Below, piece by piece: positions 17,862-25,108 of a stretch of 47,129 bases of DNA. Positions within the stretch are counted from its first letter, which is position 1, and each line of letters opens with the position of its first letter. A model generated the notes under the pieces. That model saw only the letters and a list, made by a program, of their open reading frames with translations, ran no database searches and was not told where the DNA came from. The position numbers were made by a program, and so were the translations under genes. This DNA comes from an uncultured Muribaculaceae bacterium. Its GTDB lineage: Bacteria; Bacteroidota; Bacteroidia; Bacteroidales; Muribaculaceae. The DNA is taken from contig CALUMX010000025.1 of the NCBI GenBank assembly GCA_944321875.1, positions 1-47,129 on the forward strand, given 5' to 3'.

Positions 17862-18317
17862 ATGGAAAACACAGAGACAATTACCCGACTGTTATGGATT
17901 TCAGGCATGGTGGTGACCGACTATGTGCTGGTGCTGGGAGCTGCCGCCGCCGACATGGTGAGTGGCATACGGAAGGCGCGGAAACGGGGAGAGGCTACGC
18001 GGAGCCGCGCGTTGAGGCGGACGGTCGACAAGCTGGCCCGTTACTACAACGTGCTGGGCGTGCTGACGATGGTCGACGCCATGCAGCTCACGGCGTTCTT
18101 TGCCCTCCGTCTGCTTGACGGACTGGACGTGCCCACATTTCCGCTCTTTACGCTTTTGGGTGCGCTGGGGATGGCATTCATTGAGGTGAAAAGCATCTTT
18201 GAGAAAGGTTCGGAAAAGGAACGGAAGGCGGTGGCTGAATTTGTCGACCTGCTCGACGAGGTGGCTGCCGGCGGAAAGTTGCAGAAAGTTTTGGAAATCC
18301 TAAAATCAAGCAAATGA
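17862..18317 (+). CDS. Phage holin-family membrane protein
   Basis: This 151-residue protein has hydrophobic segments at ~20-35, ~60-85 and ~90-108 separated by a basic loop (GIRKARKRGEATRSRALRR), and a charged C-terminal helix. The pattern ('AAADMVSGIRKARKRGE ... KLARYYN') is typical of Bacteroidetes phage holins. Its last codons overlap the next gene by 4 bp (ATGA), the usual holin-endolysin arrangement. No phage structural or integration genes are nearby, so this is either a prophage remnant or a retained lysis module. Confidence 0.75.
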   Translation: MENTETITRLLWISGMVVTDYVLVLGAAAADMVSGIRKARKRGEATRSRALRRTVDKLARYYNVLGVLTMVDAMQLTAFFALRLLDGLDVPTFPLFTLLGALGMAFIEVKSIFEKGSEKERKAVAEFVDLLDEVAAGGKLQKVLEILKSSK

Positions 18318-18670
18318 AAAGTTACTTTACACTTGCCGAACTGACCCGTTCGGCGACGGCCGACCGTCTCGGCCTTGACAATACGCCCGACGCCGCTTGT
18401 CGCCGGCAGTTGGAGCGGCTGATGCGCGTTGTGTTGAATCCTGCCCGTGAGGCTCTCGGAATGCCGGTCTATGTCAACAGCGGTTATCGCTCTCCGGCCG
18501 TGAACAGAGCTGTGGGCGGTGTTCCCAATTCCTACCATCTGCAGGGACGTGCCGCCGACCTCGACACCCGGTGCGGATGCAACCGTCAGCTTTTTGACGT
18601 GCTGAGCCGGCTTCCGCACACAGAACTGTTGTGGGAACAGTGCGGCCGTTGGGTGCACGTTGCCCTTTAG
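18314..18670 (+). CDS. M15-family D-Ala-D-Ala peptidase (endolysin-like)
   Basis: The 118-residue protein matches zinc peptidases of the M15_3 type. Metal ligands are visible as H75 and D82 in the HxxGxAxD motif (HLQGRAADLD) and H115 near the C-terminus (RWVHVAL); the VNSGYRSPAVN segment is also conserved. It should cleave peptidoglycan peptides. There is no signal peptide, consistent with release through the overlapping holin. It lacks any separate cell-wall-binding domain. Confidence 0.88.
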   Translation: MKSYFTLAELTRSATADRLGLDNTPDAACRRQLERLMRVVLNPAREALGMPVYVNSGYRSPAVNRAVGGVPNSYHLQGRAADLDTRCGCNRQLFDVLSRLPHTELLWEQCGRWVHVAL

Positions 18671-18690
18671 AGAAGAAAGACCATCCTAAC

Positions 18691-18726
18691 CATCGGGGAA
18701 AGCCTCACGCAGGACTTTCCCCGATG
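18691..18726 (+). terminator. Hairpin after the endolysin-like gene
   Basis: CATCGGGGAAAG and CTTTCCCCGATG form a perfect 12-bp stem. There is no long T-run after it, so it may end or only stabilise the transcript. Confidence 0.6.
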
Positions 18727-18794
18727 TCTTGCATAATACAAAGTTGTACAGCCGGAAATCAGCATTTTATTGGCAGAGAAAATGCAGTGAGTTC

Positions 18795-18825
18795 TTGCAT
18801 TTTTCGCGGCGATGTATTATCTTTG
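18795..18825 (+). promoter_or_regulatory. Promoter of tRNA-Met
   Basis: TATCTTTG (18818-18825) fits TAnnTTTG, with TTG (18795-18797) 20 bp upstream. The tRNA begins 40 bp downstream. Confidence 0.7.
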
Positions 18826-18865
18826 CAATCGCTTTTAGGCACAATCGCAAAATTTATGATTTGCA

Positions 18866-18939
18866 GGGCTTGTAGCTCAGTTGGTTAGAGCAGCAGACTC
18901 ATAATCTGAAGGTCCCTGGTTCAAGCCCAGGCTGGCCCA
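18866..18939 (+). tRNA. tRNA-Met (CAT)
   Basis: This 74-nt cloverleaf has D-arm GCTC/GAGC, anticodon loop CTCATAA (anticodon CAT) and T-arm CCTGG-TTCAAGC-CCAGG. The acceptor stem has one U-U mismatch. CCA is not fully encoded. The anticodon could also belong to a lysidine-modified tRNA-Ile, but the CTCATAA loop is usual for elongator Met. Confidence 0.9.
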
Positions 18940-18942
18940 CCG

Positions 18943-18979
18943 AAAAAAGGCAGTTACGGATTCCGTAGCTGCCTTTTTT
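18943..18979 (+). terminator. Terminator of tRNA-Met
   Basis: AAAAAAGGCAG...ACGG pairs with CCGT...CTGCCTTTTTT, a stem with a small internal bulge followed by a T-run. Confidence 0.9.
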
Positions 18980-19028
18980 GTGTCTGAATGTGGCCGATTA
19001 CAGCAGTTGACCCATTGCGGAATCGAAA

Positions 19029-19061
19029 ATTAGGGGAAATTTCCCTCTAATTTCCCCTATT
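19029..19061. repeat. AT/C-rich inverted repeat in the tRNA-nagB gap
   Basis: ATTAGGGGAAATT and AATTTCCCCTATT are inverted copies (12 of 13 matching) separated by 7 bp. The surrounding 18980-19140 shows only G/T- and C-rich low-complexity sequence, with no gene. Confidence 0.5.
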
Positions 19062-19141
19062 TGAATCGTTTTTCCCTTATTTTCCTCTGTTTTTCGGGAA
19101 ACAAGGGGTTGGGGGAGTGGGAGTCGGGAAGGGGTGAAAAA

Positions 19142-19179
19142 AGGAAAACGGTTTCCCGGAGGTCCGGAAAACCGTTTCT
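19142..19179 (-). terminator. Terminator of nagB
   Basis: AAAACGGTTT and AAAACCGTTT arms form a stem that, read on the minus strand, is followed by TTTTCCTTTTTT. It begins 20 bp after the nagB stop. Confidence 0.8.
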
Positions 19180-19199
19180 GCTCTCTTATGAAAAAATGC

Positions 19200-20012
19200 T
19201 TATTTCAAAAGCGAATCAGGATCGAGGTTGGCAGCTTCAATGTCCTTGAAGTAGCGGTAAGTGCCGACTTTCAGTTCCATTGTAGCCGATTCGTCAGCAA
19301 CGATGATGGCCTTGCGGTGAAGCTGAAGCGCAGAGATTGTCCACATTTGTGATACTGCGCCTTCAACGCCCTGCTGCAAAGCGCGAGCCTTGTTGTAGCC
19401 GTTGACGATGAGCAATACGCTCTTTGCTCCCATGATAGTGCCAACGCCGACAGTCAATGCCGTAGACGGCACTTTGTTGATGTCGTTGTCGAAGAAGCGT
19501 GAGTTGGCAATCTTCGTGTCGAGCGTCAAAGTCTTCTGACGAGTGAGGGAAGTAAGAGAGGAACCCGGCTCGTTGAAAGCGATGTGTCCGTCAGGACCTA
19601 CACCACCGAGGAACAGGTCGATACCTCCGTAGGAAGCGATTTTCTCTTCGTAGCGGCGGCATTCTGCCTCCAGGTCCTCAGCATTTCCGTTGAGGATATT
19701 TACGTTTTCTTTCTTGATGTTGATATGGCTGAAGAAGTTGTTCCACATGAAAGAGTGGTAGCTTTCCGGGTGTTCTTCCGGAAGTCCGCAGTATTCATCC
19801 ATGTTGAAAGTAACGACATGCTCGAAGGAAACTTTTCCGGCTTTGTTGAGCTCAATGAGTTTCTTATACATGCCGAGAGGTGAGCTGCCTGTCGGGCAAC
19901 CCAAAACGAAAGGCTTTTCTGCTGTCGGGTTTGCGGCATTGATGCGGGAAGCCACATAGTTGGCAGCCCATTCCGAAACCTTTGCGTAGTCTGGTTCTAT
20001 AATTAAACGCAT
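19200..20012 (-). CDS. nagB: Glucosamine-6-phosphate deaminase
   Basis: This 270-residue protein aligns with E. coli NagB almost position for position: D72 in FNMDEY, and D141, H143, E148 in [11 protein letters not shown], the complete catalytic set. It converts glucosamine-6-phosphate to fructose-6-phosphate and ammonia, feeding amino sugars into glycolysis. It is transcribed divergently from the fusion protein at 20199, which descends from the same family but is catalytically altered. Confidence 0.97.
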   Translation of the reverse strand: MRLIIEPDYAKVSEWAANYVASRINAANPTAEKPFVLGCPTGSSPLGMYKKLIELNKAGKVSFEHVVTFNMDEYCGLPEEHPESYHSFMWNNFFSHINIKKENVNILNGNAEDLEAECRRYEEKIASYGGIDLFLGGVGPDGHIAFNEPGSSLTSLTRQKTLTLDTKIANSRFFDNDINKVPSTALTVGVGTIMGAKSVLLIVNGYNKARALQQGVEGAVSQMWTISALQLHRKAIIVADESATMELKVGTYRYFKDIEAANLDPDSLLK

Positions 20013-20043
20013 AGTAAATTTTTTTAGGAGTATTAAACTGGCA

Positions 20044-20076
20044 CAAAATTAACTTTTATTTCTTATATAACTGCAA
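20044..20076 (-). promoter_or_regulatory. Candidate nagB promoter
   Basis: TAATTTTG on the minus strand (20051-20044) fits TAnnTTTG; TTG (20076-20074) lies 22 bp upstream. The -7 box is 31 bp before the start codon. Confidence 0.5.
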
Positions 20077-20143
20077 GGTTTCCAAAGAAAAAACCAAACC
20101 GTCTTAAAAAACAATATAGAGGGGGATTTTGTTATTATGTAAA

Positions 20144-20175
20144 TTTGGATAGGATGAAACAATAAGTTATATTTG
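20144..20175 (+). promoter_or_regulatory. Strong promoter of the NagB-like/PIG-L fusion gene
   Basis: TTTG (20144-20147), 20 bp spacer, TATATTTG (20168-20175): an exact match to the Bacteroidetes housekeeping promoter, 23 bp before the start codon. Confidence 0.85.
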
Positions 20176-20198
20176 TATACCATAAAACCTAAATAAAA

Positions 20199-22184
20199 AT
20201 GAAAACAAACCTAAGTTCTCAGATAAAACTGAATCAAATCCCGAAAAAGTACTATGCTCCTGAAAGCAAGCTCGAATATGCGGCGCTCTGTCGTGAGGAG
20301 AAGGTGTTTACTACCATTGCCGAAACTACGGAGGAAGGCGTGGCAATGATTGCCGAAGAGGTGGCTGCCACTATCCGCAAGAACGTAGCGCAGAAGGGCA
20401 AGTGCGTGCTGGCTCTCGGTGCCGGCAACAGCGTGCTGCCGATTTACGAGGAGCTGGAGCGCATGTACGAGCAGAAGGAACTTGATTTCTCCAACGTGAT
20501 TGTGTTCAACCTCTACGAGTTTGACCCTTCGGTCGAGCTGGAGTCAAAGCCGAGCACGTTTGAACGTCTGAACTCGATGCTTCTCAGCAAGGTGAACATC
20601 AAGCCGGGCAATGTCTACACGTTCAAGAAAGACATGCTGAAATCCGACATATATGAGGAATGCAAGGCTTATGAGGCAGAAATCGACGCATGTGGAGGTC
20701 TTGACCTCGTCATGTGTGAGATTGGTGCCATGGGTAATCTGGCATTCAACGAGGTGGGTTCGAAATTCTCATCATCCTGCCGCCTGACGCTTATCGACCA
20801 GGCTACCCGCAAGAGCCTGAACGTGGCCTACAACGCCGAGAGCGTTCCGGCAACGGCGCTGACACTCGGATTGTCGAACATTTTGAGTGCGAAGAAGGTG
20901 ATTTCAATGGCATGGGGTGAGGAGAACGCCAAGGTGGTACATGCTGCCATCGAGGGTCCGCTGACGGAAGCCGTGCCGGCATCCGTGCTGCAGATGCACC
21001 GCAACGCGAAGGTGATTGTCGACCTTTCCGCATCGGAGGAGCTGACACGCATCAGCAAGCCGTGGCTTGTGACATCGTGCGAATGGACCGACAAGCTCAT
21101 CCGCCGCGCCATCGCATGGCTTTGCGAAAAGACCGGCAAGCCTATCCTGAAGCTGACGAATGCCGACTTCAACGAATGGGGCTTGAACGAACTGGCTGCG
21201 AACTACGGTTCTGCATACAACGTAAACATCAAGATATTCAACGATATCCAACACACGATTACCGGATGGCCGGGCGGCAAGCCGAATGCCGACGACTCCA
21301 ACCGTCCGGAGCGCGCCCTGCCTTATCCGAAGCGTGTAATCGTGTTCAGCCCGCACCCTGACGATGACGTTATCTCAATGGGTGGCACGCTGAAGCGTCT
21401 TGTCGACCAGAAGCACGATGTGCATGTGGCTTACGAGACATCGGGCAACATTGCCGTGGGCGATGAGGACATGTTCCGCTACATTCTTGTGATGGACCAG
21501 ATTGCAAAGGAATTCGGTCTGGATTCAGAGACTTATCTCAGAAAATCGCAGGAAATCAAAGAGTTCCTCGCAGCGAAGCGTCCGGGCGACATTGATACGC
21601 TCGACATCCGTACGCTGAAGGGCCGTATCCGCCGTGCGGAGGCCAAGACAGCCTGCAACTATATCGGCGTGAAGCCGGAGAACGTGCATCACCTCGACCT
21701 TCCGTTCTACGAGACTGGTGCCATCAAGAAAGGCGATTTGACGGAGCGTGACGTGAAGATTGTGAAGGACTTGATTGCTTCCGTTAAGCCGCACCAGATT
21801 TTCGTGGCCGGTGACCTTGCCGACCCGCACGGAACGCACCGTGTATGTACGGATGCCGTGTTTGCCGCTGTCGACGAGCTTCTCGATGAGGAATGGATGG
21901 CCGACTGCCGCATCTGGATGTACCGTGGCGCATGGGCAGAATGGGAAATTGACCACATCGAGATGGCAGTGCCAATCAGTCCTGAAGAGTTGAGATTCAA
22001 GCGCAACGCTATCCTGAAGCATCAGTCGCAGATGGAGAACGCTCCGTTCCTCGGCGACGACGACCGTCTGTTCTGGCAACGCGCCGAAGACCGCAACCGT
22101 GCGACTGCCCAACTTTACAGCCGTCTGGGCCTTGCTTCCTATGAGGCAATGGAGGCTTTTGTGGAATATCATCCGATAAGATGA
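20199..22184 (+). CDS. NagB-like domain fused to PIG-L/LmbE deacetylase
   Basis: The 661-residue protein has two parts. Residues ~30-320 have the NagB/RpiA fold, but the positions equal to the NagB catalytic set are changed: D72 is Y106 (FNLYEF), D141 is M178 and H143 is N180 (IGAMGNLAFNEV); only E148 (E185) remains. Residues ~375-655 form a PIG-L-type zinc deacetylase with intact ligands: H386-P-D-D389 in SPHPDDDVISMGG and H547 in DPHGTHR. It therefore probably deacetylates an N-acetylated sugar derivative, with the NagB half acting as a ligand-binding or regulatory domain. Naming it glucosamine-6-phosphate deaminase, as homology alone would suggest, is likely wrong. It is cytoplasmic (no signal peptide). 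Confidence 0.88.
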   Translation: MKTNLSSQIKLNQIPKKYYAPESKLEYAALCREEKVFTTIAETTEEGVAMIAEEVAATIRKNVAQKGKCVLALGAGNSVLPIYEELERMYEQKELDFSNVIVFNLYEFDPSVELESKPSTFERLNSMLLSKVNIKPGNVYTFKKDMLKSDIYEECKAYEAEIDACGGLDLVMCEIGAMGNLAFNEVGSKFSSSCRLTLIDQATRKSLNVAYNAESVPATALTLGLSNILSAKKVISMAWGEENAKVVHAAIEGPLTEAVPASVLQMHRNAKVIVDLSASEELTRISKPWLVTSCEWTDKLIRRAIAWLCEKTGKPILKLTNADFNEWGLNELAANYGSAYNVNIKIFNDIQHTITGWPGGKPNADDSNRPERALPYPKRVIVFSPHPDDDVISMGGTLKRLVDQKHDVHVAYETSGNIAVGDEDMFRYILVMDQIAKEFGLDSETYLRKSQEIKEFLAAKRPGDIDTLDIRTLKGRIRRAEAKTACNYIGVKPENVHHLDLPFYETGAIKKGDLTERDVKIVKDLIASVKPHQIFVAGDLADPHGTHRVCTDAVFAAVDELLDEEWMADCRIWMYRGAWAEWEIDHIEMAVPISPEELRFKRNAILKHQSQMENAPFLGDDDRLFWQRAEDRNRATAQLYSRLGLASYEAMEAFVEYHPIR

Positions 22185-22225
22185 AATTTTTCGCAAAAAA
22201 ATTAGGAAATAAGAAAAATACTTTT

Positions 22226-22435
22226 TATCTTTGCTGAACATTTTTAGCATTTAAAATGTTATACTAAAGAGAAAAGCAACAACAACAACAAATAAGTGAA
22301 TCATAGGTTAAGGAATCCGGCGGATCGTGAGATTAGTCGGATTTATTTTTTTATATGGTCGCCTTTACGGGCGAAGACAGTCTCGCTTAGGTTGTTGGGA
22401 TTGCCGAAAAGCGTTAATTATTAAAAGATTACGAT
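22226..22435 (+). promoter_or_regulatory. Promoter and structured 5' leader of the antiporter
   Basis: TATCTTTG (22226-22233) fits the -7 element; TTAG lies in the -33 position 20 bp upstream. The following ~195 nt untranslated leader contains several inverted repeats: AACATTTT/AAAATGTT near 22235-22258; AATCCG/CGGATT (22314-22344) followed by TTATTTTTTT, which looks like a terminator; and TCGCC/GGCGA (22359-22374). A terminator-like hairpin far ahead of the ATG at 22436 suggests attenuation or a riboswitch-type control. I do not recognise a known class. Confidence 0.5.
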
Positions 22436-23404
22436 ATGTTTTTGGATTTATTGCTTTTGGTTGGCGGTTTGGTTCTGATATTGGTGGGAGCCAACAAGCT
22501 GACTGACGGTGCCGCGGCCGTGGCAAGACGGTTCGGCATTTCGGATTTAGTTATCGGTCTGACCATCGTAGCGTTTGGAACATCAGCTCCCGAGCTGGTT
22601 ATCAGTTTGTTGTCTGCCGTGTCGGGAAGCGCGGAGATGGCCATCGGTAATGTGGTGGGTAGCAACATTTTCAACGTGTTGGCCATCATCGGCTGTACGG
22701 CGTTGGTAATGCCTATCAAGGTGGAGAAATCAATCATGTCCAATGAGATTCCGTTGGTAGTGCTGTCGGCGCTTGCCGTTACTTTCATGGCCAACGACTC
22801 GCTGCTTGACGGCTCGGCGCAGAACGTCATCAGCCGGATTGACGGTCTGGTGTTGATTCTGTTTTTCCTTGTGTTCATGCGCTATACTTTCTCCATTGCC
22901 CGTAAGGGCGGCAGTGACCCTGCGGCGGATACGGCCGACGTAAAGCCTATAAAGCCATGGTTGTCAGTTGTATATATTGTGGGAGGTCTGGCCGGACTGA
23001 TTTTTGGCGGACGCTTCTTTGTGGACGGAGCATCGGACATTGCCCGCCAGTGGGGTGTGAGCGAGTCGGTGATTGGTCTGACGCTGGTGGCTTGCGGCAC
23101 GTCGCTTCCGGAATTGGCTACCTCTGTGGTCGCCGCTCTGAAGCATAATCCGGGCATCGCCATCGGTAACGTTATCGGCAGCAACCTGTTCAACGTCTTT
23201 TTCGTGCTTGGCAGCAGCGCGGCCATCACGCCGCTTCCGATGGGCAACATCGGCAATTTCGACCTGGGAATGCTGATTGGCTCCTCCCTGTTGTTCTGGT
23301 TGTTCGGATGGCTGATTAAGCAGCGCACCATTACCCGTCTGGAAGGCGTTCTGATGGTGGCCTGTTACGTAGGCTACACCGTTTTCCTCGTCATGCAGGC
23401 GTAA
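22436..23404 (+). CDS. Calcium/sodium antiporter (CaCA family, YrbG-like)
   Basis: The 322-residue membrane protein has about ten hydrophobic helices in two inverted halves, each with an alpha repeat: GTSAPELVIS ... GNVVGSNIFN in the first and CGTSLPELATS ... GNVIGSNLFN in the second. The acidic residues in both GTSxPE motifs coordinate the exchanged cation. It should extrude Ca2+ in exchange for Na+ across the inner membrane. It stands alone, behind a long structured leader and before a bidirectional terminator. Confidence 0.94.
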   Translation: MFLDLLLLVGGLVLILVGANKLTDGAAAVARRFGISDLVIGLTIVAFGTSAPELVISLLSAVSGSAEMAIGNVVGSNIFNVLAIIGCTALVMPIKVEKSIMSNEIPLVVLSALAVTFMANDSLLDGSAQNVISRIDGLVLILFFLVFMRYTFSIARKGGSDPAADTADVKPIKPWLSVVYIVGGLAGLIFGGRFFVDGASDIARQWGVSESVIGLTLVACGTSLPELATSVVAALKHNPGIAIGNVIGSNLFNVFFVLGSSAAITPLPMGNIGNFDLGMLIGSSLLFWLFGWLIKQRTITRLEGVLMVACYVGYTVFLVMQA

Positions 23405-23425
23405 ATGCGGATGGAAGAATGATAT

Positions 23426-23459
23426 AAAGGCCCGCTGTCAGAAAGACAGCGGGCCTTTT
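23426..23459. terminator. Bidirectional terminator
   Basis: AAAGGCCCGCTGTC and GACAGCGGGCCTTTT form a perfect stem with a 5-nt loop between the convergent antiporter and kinase genes. Confidence 0.92.
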
Positions 23460-23509
23460 CGTTGGAAAATTGTGAAAGGACGGTCGGACCGTCAATGAAA
23501 AAGTTATGT

Positions 23510-24967
23510 CTAAATGCGTAAGCGCAGCGTGAAGCAGCTTCCCTTTCCCACCTCGCTTTCCACGGTGAGCGTACCGCCGTGAGCTTCGACGAAATCCTTC
23601 GAAATCGAAAGACCGAGGCCGCTTCCCTGAACTTTTGTACCCGGAACGCGGAAATAATGCTCAAAGATGCTCTGATGGTAGCGGGGGTCGATGCCTTTGC
23701 CGAAGTCGCGGACGAACATCTCGATGTGCTCTTCATCGGCCTGACGCGCGCCGATGATGATGCGGCCGTTTTCCGGCGAGTAGCGGATGGCATTGGAGAG
23801 AAGGTTGGTGAGTACCCAGGCGATTTTCTCGCTGTCGACAAAGAGCTTGCCGATTTTGTCTTCGGGATATTGCACCTCAATCTGGATGTTGAATTTCTCC
23901 GCCTGAACACGGTTGGCCTTGATGGCATACTCAATGAGTTCGATTGGCTTGGTGATGCGCGGCTTCAGTTGGAGTTTGCCCGACTCGACCTGGGTCATGT
24001 TGAGCAGCTCGCTTGTGATGTTGAGCAGCCGCTCGCTGTTGTCCTGGATGCTCTTGGCGAGTTCGGTCTGCTCGTCGTTGAGCCGGCCGATGCGGCTGTC
24101 CTCCAGCAGTTGCAGGCTCATCATGATGGCGGAAATCGGCGTTTTCAACTCGTGGGATATGGTGGAGATGAATGTGGTTTTGGCCGAATCCAACTCTTTG
24201 AATTCCGTAATGTTTTTCAGCAGAATGACATAGCCCTGTTGGATGACGCTGCCGTTGGAGCGCGTCTGCGCGATGGGCATCGTCTTCATCTGGAAGTAGC
24301 TTTCCTTGTTGTCGGCATAGATTTTAAGCGGTTCGTTCTTGTTGTCGCCGCCGGTCTCCTTGGTGTCGACAAGCTCGCGGGTGAGACGGCGCATCAAGTC
24401 GTTGCGCAGCGACACTTCCTGAGCCGACTTCATCAGCACTTCCTCCCGTTGGAGGCCGAGGATGCTCAGAGCCTCGTCGTTGATGAAGAGAATCACCATT
24501 TCCTCGTTGAGTCCGATGATGGGCTCACGCACGCTGTTGATGATGGTCTCCATGTATTTTTTTGAGGCCATGATTTGCGCGAGGGTGCTGGAGTGGTAGT
24601 CGGACAACCGCTTTGCCATCCGGTTGAAATTGCGGGACACCTCTTCGAATTCCCGGTTCTCGATGTTGAGCCGCCGGTCGTAGTTGTGGTCGGCGATGTC
24701 CTTGATGCCGTCAATCAGCTCCTGGATAGGCTTGTTGATGGACGACGGGAGCATTCTGAGCATGACACAGCCGATGATGATGCATATTCCGCCCACGATT
24801 GAAATCCAGAGCAACGCCCGCTGCAGACCCGGACCGGCTGCGGGGCTTGTCGGTTCGGTGGCCGTCAGAATCTGCATGTTGACGATGGAGAGCGATACGA
24901 GCAGCACAATCATGGCGACCAGTATGCCGATACCCAAGGTGAGTTTTGTTTTGATATTCATATTCAT
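23510..24967 (-). CDS. Membrane sensor histidine kinase
   Basis: I start at ATG 24967 (MNMNIKTKLTLGIG), which has AAAGGAA upstream; a longer frame would run across the palindrome at 25069. The 485-residue protein has TM1 (~10-32), a short periplasmic loop, TM2 (~50-72), HAMP (~73-125), PAS (~140-260), HisKA with the phospho-acceptor in ISHELKTP and HATPase motifs NLLSNAIRYSP, DFGKGI, GSGLGLSISKD. It should phosphorylate the NtrC-type regulator at 26771-28102, with trkH between them, implying a role in potassium or osmotic sensing. Confidence 0.93.
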   Translation of the reverse strand: MNMNIKTKLTLGIGILVAMIVLLVSLSIVNMQILTATEPTSPAAGPGLQRALLWISIVGGICIIIGCVMLRMLPSSINKPIQELIDGIKDIADHNYDRRLNIENREFEEVSRNFNRMAKRLSDYHSSTLAQIMASKKYMETIINSVREPIIGLNEEMVILFINDEALSILGLQREEVLMKSAQEVSLRNDLMRRLTRELVDTKETGGDNKNEPLKIYADNKESYFQMKTMPIAQTRSNGSVIQQGYVILLKNITEFKELDSAKTTFISTISHELKTPISAIMMSLQLLEDSRIGRLNDEQTELAKSIQDNSERLLNITSELLNMTQVESGKLQLKPRITKPIELIEYAIKANRVQAEKFNIQIEVQYPEDKIGKLFVDSEKIAWVLTNLLSNAIRYSPENGRIIIGARQADEEHIEMFVRDFGKGIDPRYHQSIFEHYFRVPGTKVQGSGLGLSISKDFVEAHGGTLTVESEVGKGSCFTLRLRI

Positions 24968-25068
24968 TCCTTTGTTTGGAGTCTGTAGTGGCAAAATTAT
25001 CAATTTTATGGGCTTCTTCCTTCTTTTCCTTCCTTTTTTCAAGAGAGAGAAAGCTGTCGGCGGGACGC

Positions 25069-25083
25069 TTCTCAATTTGAGAA
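25069..25083. promoter_or_regulatory. Palindrome B, predicted regulator site upstream of the kinase
   Basis: TTCTCA-ATT-TGAGAA is a perfect 6-3-6 dyad differing in one base from palindrome A at 26725. It sits at the end of trkH, ~100 bp upstream of the kinase start. I found no canonical -24/-12 sequence between it and the kinase gene. Confidence 0.6.
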
Positions 25084-25108
25084 ACCATCCCGGTTTCCCG
25101 GATGACTG

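Noticed and set aside
19061..19352. Short plus-strand frames between tRNA-Met and nagB
   Set aside because: They cross low-complexity sequence, the nagB terminator and the 3' end of nagB in antisense; no coding features.
23579..24565. Plus-strand frame of 328 codons opposite the sensor kinase
   Set aside because: Antisense shadow of the kinase gene, with no motif and no promoter or ribosome-binding site.
24968..25075. N-terminal extension of the sensor kinase frame
   Set aside because: The added residues are basic and Pro-rich with no family match and cover the regulatory palindrome; ATG 24967 has a ribosome-binding site and leads directly into TM1.
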